From an uncultured Bacteroidales bacterium (GTDB lineage: Bacteria; Bacteroidota; Bacteroidia; Bacteroidales; Bacteroidaceae): DNA of 64,000 nucleotides. The stretch covers positions 1 to 64,000 of the forward strand of contig CADCBO010000004.1 of NCBI GenBank assembly GCA_902799685.1, read 5' to 3'. How positions within the stretch are numbered: the first letter of the stretch is position 1; every line of letters begins with the position of its first letter. Shown here in pieces: positions 9,862 through 17,870 of the stretch. The position numbers were made by a program, and so were the translations under genes. The notes beneath the pieces were generated by a model. The model worked only from the letters and a program-made list of their open reading frames with translations, ran no database searches and was not told the DNA's origin.

Positions 9862-9869
9862 CGAAGATA
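9862..9869 (-). promoter_or_regulatory. Possible -7 box (TAnnTTCG variant) of the Wzi-family gene
   Basis: On the minus strand TATCTTCG lies 29 bases upstream of the start. It differs from TAnnTTTG at one position, as do the boxes before the lptF/G-type gene and ddh. No clear -33 box is seen, so this is tentative. Confidence 0.35.
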
Positions 9870-9871
9870 AT

Positions 9872-9903
9872 AAAAAAGAACGGCAACCTGACGGCTGCCG
9901 TTC
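9872..9903 (-). terminator. Terminator of rplS
   Basis: Read leftward, GAACGGCA (from 9903) pairs with TGCCGTTC (to 9878) and is followed by six T residues at 9877-9872. It begins 23 bases after the rplS stop. Confidence 0.85.
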
Positions 9904-9925
9904 CCTGTTTGTAGATATTCCGGAA

Positions 9926-10285
9926 TCAGGCGTTTGCTCTCTTCTCGCGGATACGTGCCTTCTTACCTGTAAGGTTACGCAGGTAGTACAGCTTGGCGCG
10001 ACGAACCTTACCAACCTTATTCACCTCAATGCTGTCAATAGCCGGTGAACTGATGGGGAATATACGCTCCACACCTACAGTACCTGACATCTTACGGACG
10101 GTGAAACGACGGTTATCACCATGGCCGCTGATCTTGATTACAACACCACGATAGAGCTGGATACGCTCCTTGTTACCCTCAACGATACGGTATGCTACTG
10201 TTACGGTATCACCAGACTTGAATGCAGGGAACTTACCCTCATTACCGGTAGCAAAAGCCTGTTCTGCAACTTTGATTAAATCCAT
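9926..10285 (-). CDS. rplS: 50S ribosomal protein L19
   Basis: L19 lies at the 30S-50S interface. From the ATG at 10285 ([12 protein letters not shown]) the protein has 119 residues. Family blocks [24 protein letters not shown] and [18 protein letters not shown] are present. The frame continues nine codons upstream, but the chosen start agrees with the family. It is a single-gene unit with a strong promoter (10369-10399) and a terminator (9872-9903). Confidence 0.96.
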   Translation of the reverse strand: MDLIKVAEQAFATGNEGKFPAFKSGDTVTVAYRIVEGNKERIQLYRGVVIKISGHGDNRRFTVRKMSGTVGVERIFPISSPAIDSIEVNKVGKVRRAKLYYLRNLTGKKARIREKRANA

Positions 10286-10368
10286 TTTTCTGGAATTTTC
10301 TGAGTTTGTCATACGCTAGAGCGACATACCAAGTTACTCTTCCTTGACAGCGATCGCATAAAGCGGCG

Positions 10369-10399
10369 CAAAGATAGCATCTTTTCTTTTCAATTCAAA
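10369..10399 (-). promoter_or_regulatory. Promoter of rplS
   Basis: On the minus strand -33 TTTG (10396-10399) and -7 TATCTTTG (10369-10376) are 19 bases apart, a full consensus match. The leader would be about 80 bases. Confidence 0.8.
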
Positions 10400-10419
10400 A
10401 TAAAAAAAGATAAAATGCT

Positions 10420-11166
10420 CTATTCGAAATACAGAGTGAGCACAATCATACTGCTCTGCGCCCTGTCAACAGCCTGACTGTATTTGAGCAATGCGCCATC
10501 AGTAAGGTCAGACCGGTTTTTTTCCAGTACATTGTCCAGTCCGAAACAGAACTTCAGTTCAGGTATCATCTTAAAGAACGGGTAATACAGATCGAGTCCC
10601 ATACCAACCTCGAACATCAGGTCTGTACGCTTCATAAGCAGTTCCTTTCCCTTTTTTACGGTCAGGTCAATGACAGGAGCTATTCCCAACACAAAATAGG
10701 GACGATAATTATTGAAACGCATGGCACTTATCTTAAGGTCAACCGGAATCGACATATAGGTGGATTTGATATACTGGTCAACTTCCTGACCGCTACGTTG
10801 CTCCTTGAACACCACCTTCTTGTCGCCAAAATGCATTGTAGGAATCAGACGCACCGACAACCAGTCATTAGCCTTAATCTCTCCCAATACGCCAACGCTG
10901 AATCCGGGAGTGTATTCAGGCACATCGGCATACCAGTATTCGGCCCTTCCGTTCTGGTTGATATACGGCAATCCGTTGTTTGCCAGAGATAGGTCCTGTA
11001 CATGAAGACCCACCAGAAAGCCGTAATGCCATACCCTGTCATCCAGAAACGGACGGTTCTGTATCTTGCGCTCTTGGGCACAGGCACGGCCCGCTCCGCC
11101 CAGCGGTGCAAGCAAAAGCAGGGTTGCAAACAGCAACGCCGCCATCATCATCCGTATCTTATTCAT
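10420..11166 (-). CDS. porT: PorT-like type IX secretion / outer-membrane protein
   Basis: From the ATG at 11166 the protein has 248 residues, with a signal peptide (MNKIRMMMAALLFATLLLLA, ending near ACAQ) and a small beta-barrel-like body: YGFLVGLHVQDLSL, TPGFSVGVLGEIKAN, WLSVRLIPTMHFGDKKVVF, YMSIPVDLKISAMRFNNYRPYF cut by turns, and a final aromatic strand MIVLTLYFE. Length and these blocks fit PorT (SprT of gliding bacteria), an outer-membrane component of the type IX secretion system. The frame extends 37 codons upstream but lacks a signal peptide there. SprA, the T9SS translocon, is also in this window (48899-56137). Not in an obvious operon. Confidence 0.75.
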   Translation of the reverse strand: MNKIRMMMAALLFATLLLLAPLGGAGRACAQERKIQNRPFLDDRVWHYGFLVGLHVQDLSLANNGLPYINQNGRAEYWYADVPEYTPGFSVGVLGEIKANDWLSVRLIPTMHFGDKKVVFKEQRSGQEVDQYIKSTYMSIPVDLKISAMRFNNYRPYFVLGIAPVIDLTVKKGKELLMKRTDLMFEVGMGLDLYYPFFKMIPELKFCFGLDNVLEKNRSDLTDGALLKYSQAVDRAQSSMIVLTLYFE

Positions 11167-11216
11167 CCAAATTAAAACGAAGAAATACCCATTATATTGC
11201 AAAAACCGCCATGCCA

Positions 11217-11248
11217 TTTGGTCAAGTACCCAAAAGTATGTATTTTTG
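11217..11248 (+). promoter_or_regulatory. Promoter of the ferredoxin gene
   Basis: -33 TTTG (11217-11220) and -7 TATTTTTG (11241-11248) are exactly 20 bases apart. The ATG is 31 bases further on. Confidence 0.8.
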
Positions 11249-11279
11249 CAGCACATAAACCAAAAACAAAAAGACAACT

Positions 11280-11450
11280 ATGGCATACGTAATCAGTGAC
11301 GACTGCATAGCATGCGGAACTTGCATCGATGAATGTCCGTCTGAGGCTATCTCTGAGGGCGACAAGTACTCAATCAACCCTGACCTTTGCGTAGATTGCG
11401 GCACATGCGCCAGCGTCTGCCCGTCAGAGGCTATCCACCCGGGAGAATAA
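11280..11450 (+). CDS. 2[4Fe-4S] ferredoxin
   Basis: This 56-residue protein (MAYVISDDCIACGTCIDECP...) carries two CxxCxxCxxxCP motifs, CIACGTCIDECP and CVDCGTCASVCP, so it should bind two [4Fe-4S] clusters. It is the small clostridial-type electron carrier of anaerobes, likely serving pyruvate:ferredoxin oxidoreductase, hydrogenase or Rnf reactions. The halves are near-repeats of each other, as expected. It is a single gene with its own consensus promoter and a strong terminator 23 bases after the stop. Confidence 0.95.
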   Translation: MAYVISDDCIACGTCIDECPSEAISEGDKYSINPDLCVDCGTCASVCPSEAIHPGE

Positions 11451-11473
11451 TTCCGCTGGCAGATAAAAAGAAC

Positions 11474-11507
11474 AAAAGCGGGGGCTCCGTTCGGGACCCC
11501 CGCTTTT
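11474..11507. terminator. Bidirectional terminator between ferredoxin and aminotransferase
   Basis: AAAAGCGGGGG (11474-11484) pairs with CCCCCGCTTTT (11497-11507). The flanking A- and T-runs allow termination of both convergent genes. Confidence 0.9.
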
Positions 11508-11526
11508 ATTATGTCTGCTCTCAGTT

Positions 11527-12717
11527 TTACTTGAGAGCGGCAAGTGCCTCCTTTACACGGCGGAAAGCCTCAATGATTTTCTCTTCACTGGTTGCGTAAC
11601 TGAAACGGATGCACTCGGGAGATCCGAAAGCAGTGCCGCCCACGGTAGCCACATGCCCCACTTCTAGCAGATACATTGCCAGATCCTCGGCGCTGTTGAT
11701 CACTTTGTCACCATAGCGCTTGCCAAAGTAAGAATCGCACTTGGGGAACAGGTAGAAAGCACCCTGAGGATTGTTCACCTCAAATCCGGGAACCTCCTTG
11801 GCCAGAGAAACAATAAGGTCGCGGCGTTTCTGGAATACCAGACGCATCTTCTCAACATCATCCTGAGGCCCGTCAAAAGCCACCTGAGCAGCCTTCTGGG
11901 CAACTGAGCAGGTTCCGCTGGTATATTGGCCCTGCAGCTTGTTGCAAGCCTTTACAAGCCATTCAGGACCAGCCATGAAACCTATACGCCAACCGGTCAT
12001 GGCATAAGCCTTTGAAACACCGTTGATGACTGCAATACGGTCCTTGTCAACGAACTGGGCAAGACTGTTGTGTCCGCCTATAAAGTTGATATGCTCGTAA
12101 ATCTCATCGGATACTATGAATACATCGGGGTACTTGTCAAGGACCTTAGCTATTGACTCAAGTTCATCCTTGGTATAAACTGAACCGGTGGGGTTTGACG
12201 GTGAGCAGATCATGATGGCCTTTGTCTTGGGAGTGATGGCTGCCTCAACCTGAGCGGCAGTAACCTTGAAGTCCTGATCTATGCCGGCCCTGATGACAAC
12301 GGGAACGCCTCCGGCCAGCTTGACCATCTCAGGATAGCTCACCCAGCAGGGTGAAGGCAGAAGCACCTCGTCACCGGGATTGATGATAGCCATGATAACA
12401 TTGCAGAGTGACTGCTTGGCACCTGTGGAAACAAGAATCTCAGCAGGAGCATAGTCAAGGTTGTTCTCACGCTTCAGTTTGTCGGCGCATGCCTTGCGCA
12501 GCCACATATAGCCCGGAACGGGAGAATACTTGGAGTAGTTCTGCTCCACTGCCTCAACAGCAGCCTTCTTGACGTAATCAGGCGTATTGAAGTCGGGCTC
12601 ACCCACACTCATGTTAACTACATCGACACCCTGTGCCGAAAGTTCATTGCTTTTTTGCAGCATGGCAAATGTAGCCGATGCAGCAAGTCTGTTGACTCGA
12701 TCTGAAATCTGTCCCAT
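11527..12717 (-). CDS. aspC: PLP-dependent aminotransferase, aspartate aminotransferase type (class I)
   Basis: The 396-residue enzyme belongs to fold-type I class I aminotransferases. Visible motifs are SVGEPDFNTP near the N-terminus, SPSNPTGSVY (substrate carboxylate/PLP region), the IVSDEIYEH segment, the Schiff-base lysine in NGVSKAYAMTGWRIG and RFSYATS near the C-terminus with the arginine that binds the alpha-carboxylate. Aspartate/2-oxoglutarate transamination is most likely, though related enzymes act on aromatic amino acids or LL-DAP. It starts 6 bases after the stop of the LptF/G-type permease gene, so the two are probably co-transcribed without an obvious functional link. Confidence 0.85.
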   Translation of the reverse strand: MGQISDRVNRLAASATFAMLQKSNELSAQGVDVVNMSVGEPDFNTPDYVKKAAVEAVEQNYSKYSPVPGYMWLRKACADKLKRENNLDYAPAEILVSTGAKQSLCNVIMAIINPGDEVLLPSPCWVSYPEMVKLAGGVPVVIRAGIDQDFKVTAAQVEAAITPKTKAIMICSPSNPTGSVYTKDELESIAKVLDKYPDVFIVSDEIYEHINFIGGHNSLAQFVDKDRIAVINGVSKAYAMTGWRIGFMAGPEWLVKACNKLQGQYTSGTCSVAQKAAQVAFDGPQDDVEKMRLVFQKRRDLIVSLAKEVPGFEVNNPQGAFYLFPKCDSYFGKRYGDKVINSAEDLAMYLLEVGHVATVGGTAFGSPECIRFSYATSEEKIIEAFRRVKEALAALK

Positions 12718-12723
12718 TTATCT

Positions 12724-14610
12724 TTATTGTTTGTTGTTGTTACTCATATAATCAATAAGGTTCTCAGCCACCTGGGCAGTCTTGGCCATCTGACGCTTGA
12801 GCTTGCGGGTAAACAGCCAGGCCCTGAGTTCAAAAAGCAGTCCTATGGGGAACACAATACCCACCATTTTGTTGGCCCACTCCCGGGCAAAGGGAGGCTG
12901 CACACCATGGATAGGCAGTATGGGGAACCCGTTAAGCATATCCAGTTCCACACGGTCACGGCTATTGCCAAGTTCCGTGACAAGACCCTCAAGACAGGTA
13001 TTCAGTTCTGAAAGCTCACCTGCGTCAACGCTCCCAAAGAACAGTTTGCGGTAATCAGGCAGGGAGTTGAGAAGTCTGGACTGACCTAACTCATCACTCA
13101 TACGCTTTATGTCCTGTAACGCGGCTATGCACTCTTCCCTGTCGGGGTCATCTATCACCACATCCTTACGTGTAACATGGCGACTGGTTCTGGTTCCGAA
13201 CCAGTAACGGATGAACTCCATTACCACATCCCATTGGAAAAGGGTTGAGTCTCCGTTGGCCTTTATGGTAAAGAACACGCTCAATGGCGAAAGCACCATA
13301 ACGCTGAACCAGCATCCCACAATACTCCATTCGCCTTCACGGTACATCTTGTCGCCCGATACGGACGTAATATAGAAAAGGATGAAAGTGAATACCGAAA
13401 CCAGCACCGGTACACCCAGGCCACCCTTCCTTATAATAGCCCCCAGAGGTGCGCCTATAAAGAAGAAGATAAGTATTGAGAGTGAATTGGTTATCTTTTT
13501 CATCCACTGTATCCAGTGTTTCCTTATCTGCTTGTCGCCATAATACATATTAGTGCTTTTGATGGCCAGGTCACTGGATTGGGTCTGTATCTTGGAGCGC
13601 ATGTCATTCTTTATGTCAACCTGCCTGTTACGGCTTGATACGGCATAAACGCTGTCAGCGCTAATGCTCCTGCCCATGAGTTTTTCCAACGCCACAGAGT
13701 CACTTTTCTGCATCCTATAGGTACTCAGAGCACTTACCCTGTAGTCACGCATGTTTCCCCGTCCGATACTGTCCTGTGCAACTGAAAGAGAGTCTATGGT
13801 ACTTTTTATCTCATTCATGTTCTTGCTCATGGCCTGAGAGCTGACCAGCCCCTCGGGCGCCTGTTTCATATCGGAGTTGAACTCCAACAGGATATGTTTC
13901 TCACGGAATCCCTCCCTGCGATAAGGCTTTCCGTTACTCTCCATATCATTCTCCTGACCAAACTGCTCACCGCTGAACAGATGCAGATACAGGTGCTGCT
14001 TATCGGATGTGGTCTCCAGATAGGCGGAGTCTGACACTATCACATTAAGGTTATCATATCCTTTACGGTGGTCATAAATGGTCACGTCATACAACATGCC
14101 GCTGTCAAAGTCCTTGTGCCTGACAAACAGGTTGAACCCTCTTATCTGGGAGTAGAAAACGCCTTCGGGAATCTCCAGCTCGGGATTCTTCTCATTGATG
14201 GTAAAGATAAGGGAGTAAAGATTCTTGGCCGCCCTGGGCACAGTCACGTTCTGGAAATAGAATGATACGCCTGCCAGGATTATCGAGAAGATCATGACCG
14301 GGCGCATTATGCGCAGCAAAGGTATGCCCGATGTCTTCATGGCCAACAGCTCCAGACGCTCTCCAAAATTGCCGAATGTGATAAGCGATGCCATCAGAAC
14401 CGCCAACGGCAATGCCTCAGGCACAAGAGTAAGACCAAACTCCCAGAAAAACCTGGCCAGGAAAGAAAATTGCAGACCCTTGCCCACAATATCCTCGGCG
14501 TAACGCCACAGCACATTCATCAGGAGCACGAAAAGACAGATGGCAAACGCCGCCACAAACAGCAGCAGAAAGCTTTTCAGAATAAAGATATCAAGTCTTT
14601 TCGGTCTCAT
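12724..14610 (-). CDS. LptF/LptG family lipopolysaccharide export permease
   Basis: The 628-residue membrane protein begins MRPKRLDIFILKSFLLLF and belongs to the YjgP/YjgQ family, the permeases that with LptB extract lipopolysaccharide from the inner membrane. Three N-terminal membrane spans (to about residue 115), a long periplasmic domain and three more spans from about residue 375 (KITNSLSILIFFFIGAPLGA onward) are visible. At over 600 residues it is much longer than the ~360-residue E. coli proteins; the extra length includes a C-terminal cytoplasmic extension and a seventh hydrophobic stretch, seen in Bacteroidota homologues. The frame opens at a TTG 21 bases earlier, but the ATG at 14610 fits better. 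Confidence 0.88.
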   Translation of the reverse strand: MRPKRLDIFILKSFLLLFVAAFAICLFVLLMNVLWRYAEDIVGKGLQFSFLARFFWEFGLTLVPEALPLAVLMASLITFGNFGERLELLAMKTSGIPLLRIMRPVMIFSIILAGVSFYFQNVTVPRAAKNLYSLIFTINEKNPELEIPEGVFYSQIRGFNLFVRHKDFDSGMLYDVTIYDHRKGYDNLNVIVSDSAYLETTSDKQHLYLHLFSGEQFGQENDMESNGKPYRREGFREKHILLEFNSDMKQAPEGLVSSQAMSKNMNEIKSTIDSLSVAQDSIGRGNMRDYRVSALSTYRMQKSDSVALEKLMGRSISADSVYAVSSRNRQVDIKNDMRSKIQTQSSDLAIKSTNMYYGDKQIRKHWIQWMKKITNSLSILIFFFIGAPLGAIIRKGGLGVPVLVSVFTFILFYITSVSGDKMYREGEWSIVGCWFSVMVLSPLSVFFTIKANGDSTLFQWDVVMEFIRYWFGTRTSRHVTRKDVVIDDPDREECIAALQDIKRMSDELGQSRLLNSLPDYRKLFFGSVDAGELSELNTCLEGLVTELGNSRDRVELDMLNGFPILPIHGVQPPFAREWANKMVGIVFPIGLLFELRAWLFTRKLKRQMAKTAQVAENLIDYMSNNNKQ

Positions 14611-14635
14611 CAAGGATGCAGAATTTTCCAAACTG

Positions 14636-14667
14636 CGAAGGTACTACAATCAGAAAAAACCTGCAAT
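14636..14667 (-). promoter_or_regulatory. Promoter of the lptF/G-type permease operon (TTCG variant)
   Basis: On the minus strand ATTG (14664-14667) and TACCTTCG (14636-14643) are 20 bases apart. Each box has one mismatch to consensus. It lies 25 bases before the start codon. Confidence 0.5.
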
Positions 14668-14723
14668 TATAAAGATAGGTATTTGATAATGATTAAGAAA
14701 TATTGTCTATAAAGCAAACGTTA

Positions 14724-15125
14724 TCACAGACCGCAGCGGCGCAATGCATCCATAGATGTATCCCAAAGGCTACGCACATCATCCTCATCATCCGAATCCG
14801 CATAATCAGTAACCTGAAGTGAATAGTTCTGTGTAAGGTCATTCTTGAGAATGCGCATTTCAAAGTAAGTACCCGGCTCTTCGTCAAGCCAGTGGAAACG
14901 AACGTATGTATTCTGACGACAGTTTGTAAGTTCCGCCTCACGCAGTTCATGCTTGCCCCATCCAAAACTGAAGTTCTTGCCGTCTGACTGGACATTATCG
15001 GCAAACCATGAAGTCAGACCCGGAGCAGTAGCTATTGCCTCCCATATCATGGGCACGGACTGCGTACTCAATCCGTATTCCAGAACGACCTTGGTCTTGG
15101 TGGGTATAGTTTTATCAGTAGCCAT
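14724..15125 (-). CDS. START-like (SRPBCC fold) domain protein
   Basis: The 133-residue cytosolic protein starts MATDKTIPTKTKVVLEYGL at the ATG at 15125. It resembles the small START/AHSA1-like proteins of Bacteroidales, which have a helix-grip fold (WEAIATAPGLTSWFADNVQ, FSFGWG, YVRFHWLDEEPGTYFEMRI, SLWDTSMDALRR). Function is not known; such folds bind hydrophobic ligands or act as co-chaperones. It is a single gene. Its upstream region has TTTG and a near-consensus TTTCTTTG 20 bases apart at 15150-15182. Confidence 0.8.
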   Translation of the reverse strand: MATDKTIPTKTKVVLEYGLSTQSVPMIWEAIATAPGLTSWFADNVQSDGKNFSFGWGKHELREAELTNCRQNTYVRFHWLDEEPGTYFEMRILKNDLTQNYSLQVTDYADSDDEDDVRSLWDTSMDALRRCGL

Positions 15126-15221
15126 ATCACTTGTGTTGTTATATTGCAAAGAAATATTAAAATCATTTAATTTCCAAATTAAAAGGAAACATTTTTACAA
15201 CAAAAATATGCGGTTAAAATG

Positions 15222-15252
15222 TTGCACGTATCAAAAAACGGCATTACCTTTG
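15222..15252 (+). promoter_or_regulatory. Promoter of tRNA-Met
   Basis: A -7 box TACCTTTG (15245-15252) is preceded by a partial -33 box (GTTG at 15221-15224) with 20 bases between. The mature tRNA begins 20 bases after the -7 box. Confidence 0.65.
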
Positions 15253-15272
15253 CACCCGCTTAAGAGAGCGAT

Positions 15273-15346
15273 GGCGGGATAGCTCAGCTGGTTAGAGCGC
15301 ATGATTCATAATCATGAGGTCCCCGGTTCAATCCCGGGTCCCGCTA
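15273..15346 (+). tRNA. tRNA-Met (anticodon CAU)
   Basis: The 74-base sequence folds as a cloverleaf. The acceptor GGCGGGA pairs with TCCCGCT (first pair G-U), the anticodon stem CATGA/TCATG encloses loop TTCATAA with anticodon CAT at 15307-15309, and the T-arm is CCGG-paired around TTCAATC. The discriminator is A and CCA is not encoded. CAU is read as elongator methionine; a lysidine-modified isoleucine tRNA has the same gene anticodon and cannot be fully excluded. The first G-U pair argues against the initiator only weakly. Confidence 0.93.
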
Positions 15347-15405
15347 CAAGAAAAGGAGGTCCTAATGACCTCCTTTTTCCGTAGCGGGACCCGAGATTGA
15401 ACCGG
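15323..15405. repeat. 39-bp inverted repeat containing the tRNA 3' end and terminator
   Basis: Bases 15323-15361 (T-arm, acceptor 3' strand and start of the terminator) are matched in inverse orientation by 15367-15405 at 35 of 39 positions, with a 5-base centre. The tRNA-derived 25 bases differ at only one position. Confidence 0.85.
15351..15378 (+). terminator. Terminator of tRNA-Met
   Basis: AAAAGGAGGTC (15351-15361) pairs with GACCTCCTTTT (15367-15377) across the loop CTAAT, followed by T. Confidence 0.85.
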
Positions 15406-15426
15406 AAATAGGGCTAGCCCTATTTC
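15405..15426. repeat. Perfect 22-bp palindrome
   Basis: The half-site GAAATAGGGCT is followed directly by its exact complement. It lies immediately beyond the inverted tRNA fragment, on a stretch with no gene. Confidence 0.8.
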
Positions 15427-15502
15427 TTGCTATGCAAACGCGCTCCATTTCATTACGCTTGGCGGCCATCCGGGACCGCGGTCTCGCTCCAGGCATTCGC
15501 TA

Positions 15503-15562
15503 GCACCAATACGCATGTTCGTGCGTATCAACTCTCAATTCCATTCTTTCAATTCTCAATTA
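15503..15562. repeat. Partial copy of the TTGAGAA dispersed repeat (copy 3)
   Basis: A short palindrome ATACGCA-N6-TGCGTAT is followed by inverted units CTCTCAATT, TTTCAATTCTCAATT. It lacks the CCCGCGACAT core and the terminator hairpin of the two full copies. Confidence 0.55.
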
Positions 15563-15650
15563 ATTATAATTAAAGGTGAGGGTTATCGGAAAAAGTGTAA
15601 TTTTGCGATGCTTTTGCAAAGTAGAGATTACAAATTCAATATATAGCATT

Positions 15651-16664
15651 ATGGAACTAATGGAGCAGATAATTGCGCGGGCCAAGCAGAACAGGCAGCG
15701 CATTGTGTTGCCCGAGGGTACCGAGGAGCGTACCCTGAAGGCAGCCGACATGGTTCTGGCCGACGGTGTGGCAGACCTTATCATATTAGGCAACAGACAG
15801 GAGATTGAGGGACTTGCTGCACAGTGGGGTCTAACCCACATCACAAAGGCCACAATCATCGACCCGGAGAACAACCCCAGGAAGGATGAATACGCAAACC
15901 TGCTGTTTGAGCTGCGCAAGAACAAGGGCATGACCATAGACGAGGCACAGAAGAAGGTGCTTGACCCTCTTTATCTGGGTTGCCTTATAATAAAGAGCGG
16001 ACACGCCGACGGTCAGTTGGCAGGCGCCCGCAACACCACCGGCAACGTATTGCGTCCTGCACTCCAGATTATCAAGACCGCTCCCGGCATATCGGTTGTA
16101 TCGGGCGCATTCATAATGATTACCCAGACCCCGCAGTACGGCGAGAACGGCATTATGGTATTTGCCGATTGTGCCGTCACTCCTGTGCCCGATGCAGACC
16201 AGCTGGCACAGATTGCAGTGGCATCGGCCGGAACCGCTACGGCTGTAGCCGGATTTGGCGAGCCCCGCGTGGCCATGCTGAGTTTCTCCACCAAGGGTTC
16301 TGCCAAGCATGAGGTGGTTGACAAGGTTACAACCGCCCTGCAGAAAGCAAAGGAACTTGCCCCCACCCTAAAGATTGACGGTGAACTGCAGGCCGATGCC
16401 GCCATAGTACCGTCTGTTGGCGCAAGCAAGGCCCCGGGATCGGAGATTGCAGGGCGTGCAAACGTATTGGTATTCCCCAACCTTGAGGTGGGCAACATAG
16501 CTTACAAACTGGTGCAGCGTATAGGTAACGCCCAGGCCATCGGCCCTATCCTGCAGGGTATTGCACGTCCCGTGAACGACCTTTCACGCGGCTGCTCGGT
16601 AGATGACGTTTATAAAATGATTGCAGTCACCGCCAATCAGGCTATGGCTGCCAAAAAAGCATAA
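15651..16664 (+). CDS. pta: Phosphate acetyltransferase
   Basis: It interconverts acetyl-CoA and acetyl phosphate; with AckA it makes ATP and acetate in fermentation. From the ATG at 15651 ([13 protein letters not shown]) it has 337 residues, the short single-domain Pta form. Conserved blocks include [17 protein letters not shown], the [12 protein letters not shown] region, [18 protein letters not shown] and the C-terminal [16 protein letters not shown] motif. The frame opens 25 codons earlier, but the region overlaps the promoter and has no family support. It lies 6 bases upstream of ackA. Confidence 0.96.
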   Translation: MELMEQIIARAKQNRQRIVLPEGTEERTLKAADMVLADGVADLIILGNRQEIEGLAAQWGLTHITKATIIDPENNPRKDEYANLLFELRKNKGMTIDEAQKKVLDPLYLGCLIIKSGHADGQLAGARNTTGNVLRPALQIIKTAPGISVVSGAFIMITQTPQYGENGIMVFADCAVTPVPDADQLAQIAVASAGTATAVAGFGEPRVAMLSFSTKGSAKHEVVDKVTTALQKAKELAPTLKIDGELQADAAIVPSVGASKAPGSEIAGRANVLVFPNLEVGNIAYKLVQRIGNAQAIGPILQGIARPVNDLSRGCSVDDVYKMIAVTANQAMAAKKA

Positions 16665-16670
16665 CACAAG

Positions 16671-17870
16671 ATGAAGATTCTGGTATTGAACTGCGGCAGC
16701 TCGTCCATAAAGTACAAGCTGTTTGATATGGACCGTAACGATGTGATTGCACAGGGCGGTATAGAGAAGATAGGTATGGCCGGTTCTTTCCTTAAGCTAA
16801 CCGATAAGGACGGCAACAAGGTTGTTATTGAGAAGGAGATTCCCGAGCATACCGTAGGCGTAAAGTTCATATTCGAGATACTTACCGGCAGCCAGTACGG
16901 CGTTATCAAGTCTCTTGATGAGATAAACGCAGTAGGTCACCGCATGGTGCACGGAGGCGAAAAGTTCAACAAGAGCGTGATACTTACCCCCGATGTACTG
17001 GAGGCTTTTGCAGCCTGCAACGATCTGGCTCCGCTGCACAATCCCGCCAATCTTAAGGGCGTGAACGCTGTAAGCGAACTGCTGCCCGACGTTCCTCAGG
17101 TAGGCGTATTTGATACCGCATTCCATCAGACTATGCCTGATTACGCATATCTGTATGCAATTCCTTACGAATTGTATCAGAAGTACGGAGTGCGCCGTTA
17201 CGGATTCCACGGAACATCACACCGTTTTGTATCGGGCGAGATTTTCAAGTATCTGAACATGCCTGTACAGGGCTCAAAGATCATAACCTGCCACATAGGC
17301 AACGGCGGCTCAATTACAGCTGTAAAGGACGGCAAGAGCGTGGATACCACAATGGGGCTTACCCCTCTGGAAGGCATAATGATGGGCACCCGCAGCGGTG
17401 ATATTGATGCCGGCGCTGTTACATTCCTTATGGAGAAGGAGCATCTGGACAGCACCGGAATGTCAAACCTGCTCAACAAGAAATCAGGCCTGCTGGGTAT
17501 CTCTGGCGCTTCATCCGATATGCGTGAGGTAACGGCATCAATGGAGGCCGGCAACGAGCGCGCTGCCCTGGCCAAGAAGATGTACGCCTACCGCATAAAG
17601 AAGTACATAGGCGCGTTCGCGGCCGCAATGGGAGGCGTTGACGTTGTGATATTCACCGGCGGCGTGGGCGAGAACCGTCACGAGGTGCGCGAGGCCGTAT
17701 GTGAGGGCCTTGAGTTCCTGGGCATAAAGCTGGACAAGGAGCAGAACGCCAAAATCATGTTCGGCAAGGACGGCATAATCAGCACAAAAGATTCTAAGGT
17801 GAAGGTGGTGGTACTGCCTACTGATGAGGAGCTGATGATTGCTCAGGACACGATGGCGCTGGTCAATTGA
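16671..17870 (+). CDS. ackA: Acetate kinase
   Basis: It transfers phosphate from acetyl phosphate to ADP, giving ATP and acetate. The 399-residue protein has the sugar-kinase/actin fold motifs: VLNCGSSSIKYK at residues 4-15, HRMVHGGEKF, PLHNPANLKGV, VGVFDTAFHQTMP (catalytic aspartate region), RRYGFHGTSHRFVS and VVIFTGGVGEN. It is the second gene of the pta-ackA operon. The stop codon TGA is formed within the first unit of the repeat starting at 17866. Confidence 0.97.
   Translation: MKILVLNCGSSSIKYKLFDMDRNDVIAQGGIEKIGMAGSFLKLTDKDGNKVVIEKEIPEHTVGVKFIFEILTGSQYGVIKSLDEINAVGHRMVHGGEKFNKSVILTPDVLEAFAACNDLAPLHNPANLKGVNAVSELLPDVPQVGVFDTAFHQTMPDYAYLYAIPYELYQKYGVRRYGFHGTSHRFVSGEIFKYLNMPVQGSKIITCHIGNGGSITAVKDGKSVDTTMGLTPLEGIMMGTRSGDIDAGAVTFLMEKEHLDSTGMSNLLNKKSGLLGISGASSDMREVTASMEAGNERAALAKKMYAYRIKKYIGAFAAAMGGVDVVIFTGGVGENRHEVREAVCEGLEFLGIKLDKEQNAKIMFGKDGIISTKDSKVKVVVLPTDEELMIAQDTMALVN

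Larger units (their letters stand above)
15347..15650. other. Intergenic region between tRNA-Met and pta, 304 bases
   Basis: It holds the tRNA terminator and inverted repeat, a 22-bp perfect palindrome (15405-15426), a GC-rich stretch without recognised features (15427-15500), a partial copy of the TTGAGAA repeat (about 15503-15562) and a -7 box TAATTTTG for pta at 15598-15605. I see no credible coding frame. Confidence 0.6.

Noticed and set aside
11167-11277. Longer N-terminus of the PorT-like protein
   Set aside because: The extension has no signal peptide and overlaps the ferredoxin promoter; the internal ATG at 11166 starts a clear signal sequence.
15273-15562. tRNA-associated integration site of a genomic island
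   Set aside because: The second tRNA fragment is inverted and only 5 bases from the first arm; no integrase or island genes follow, and pta-ackA is housekeeping DNA.
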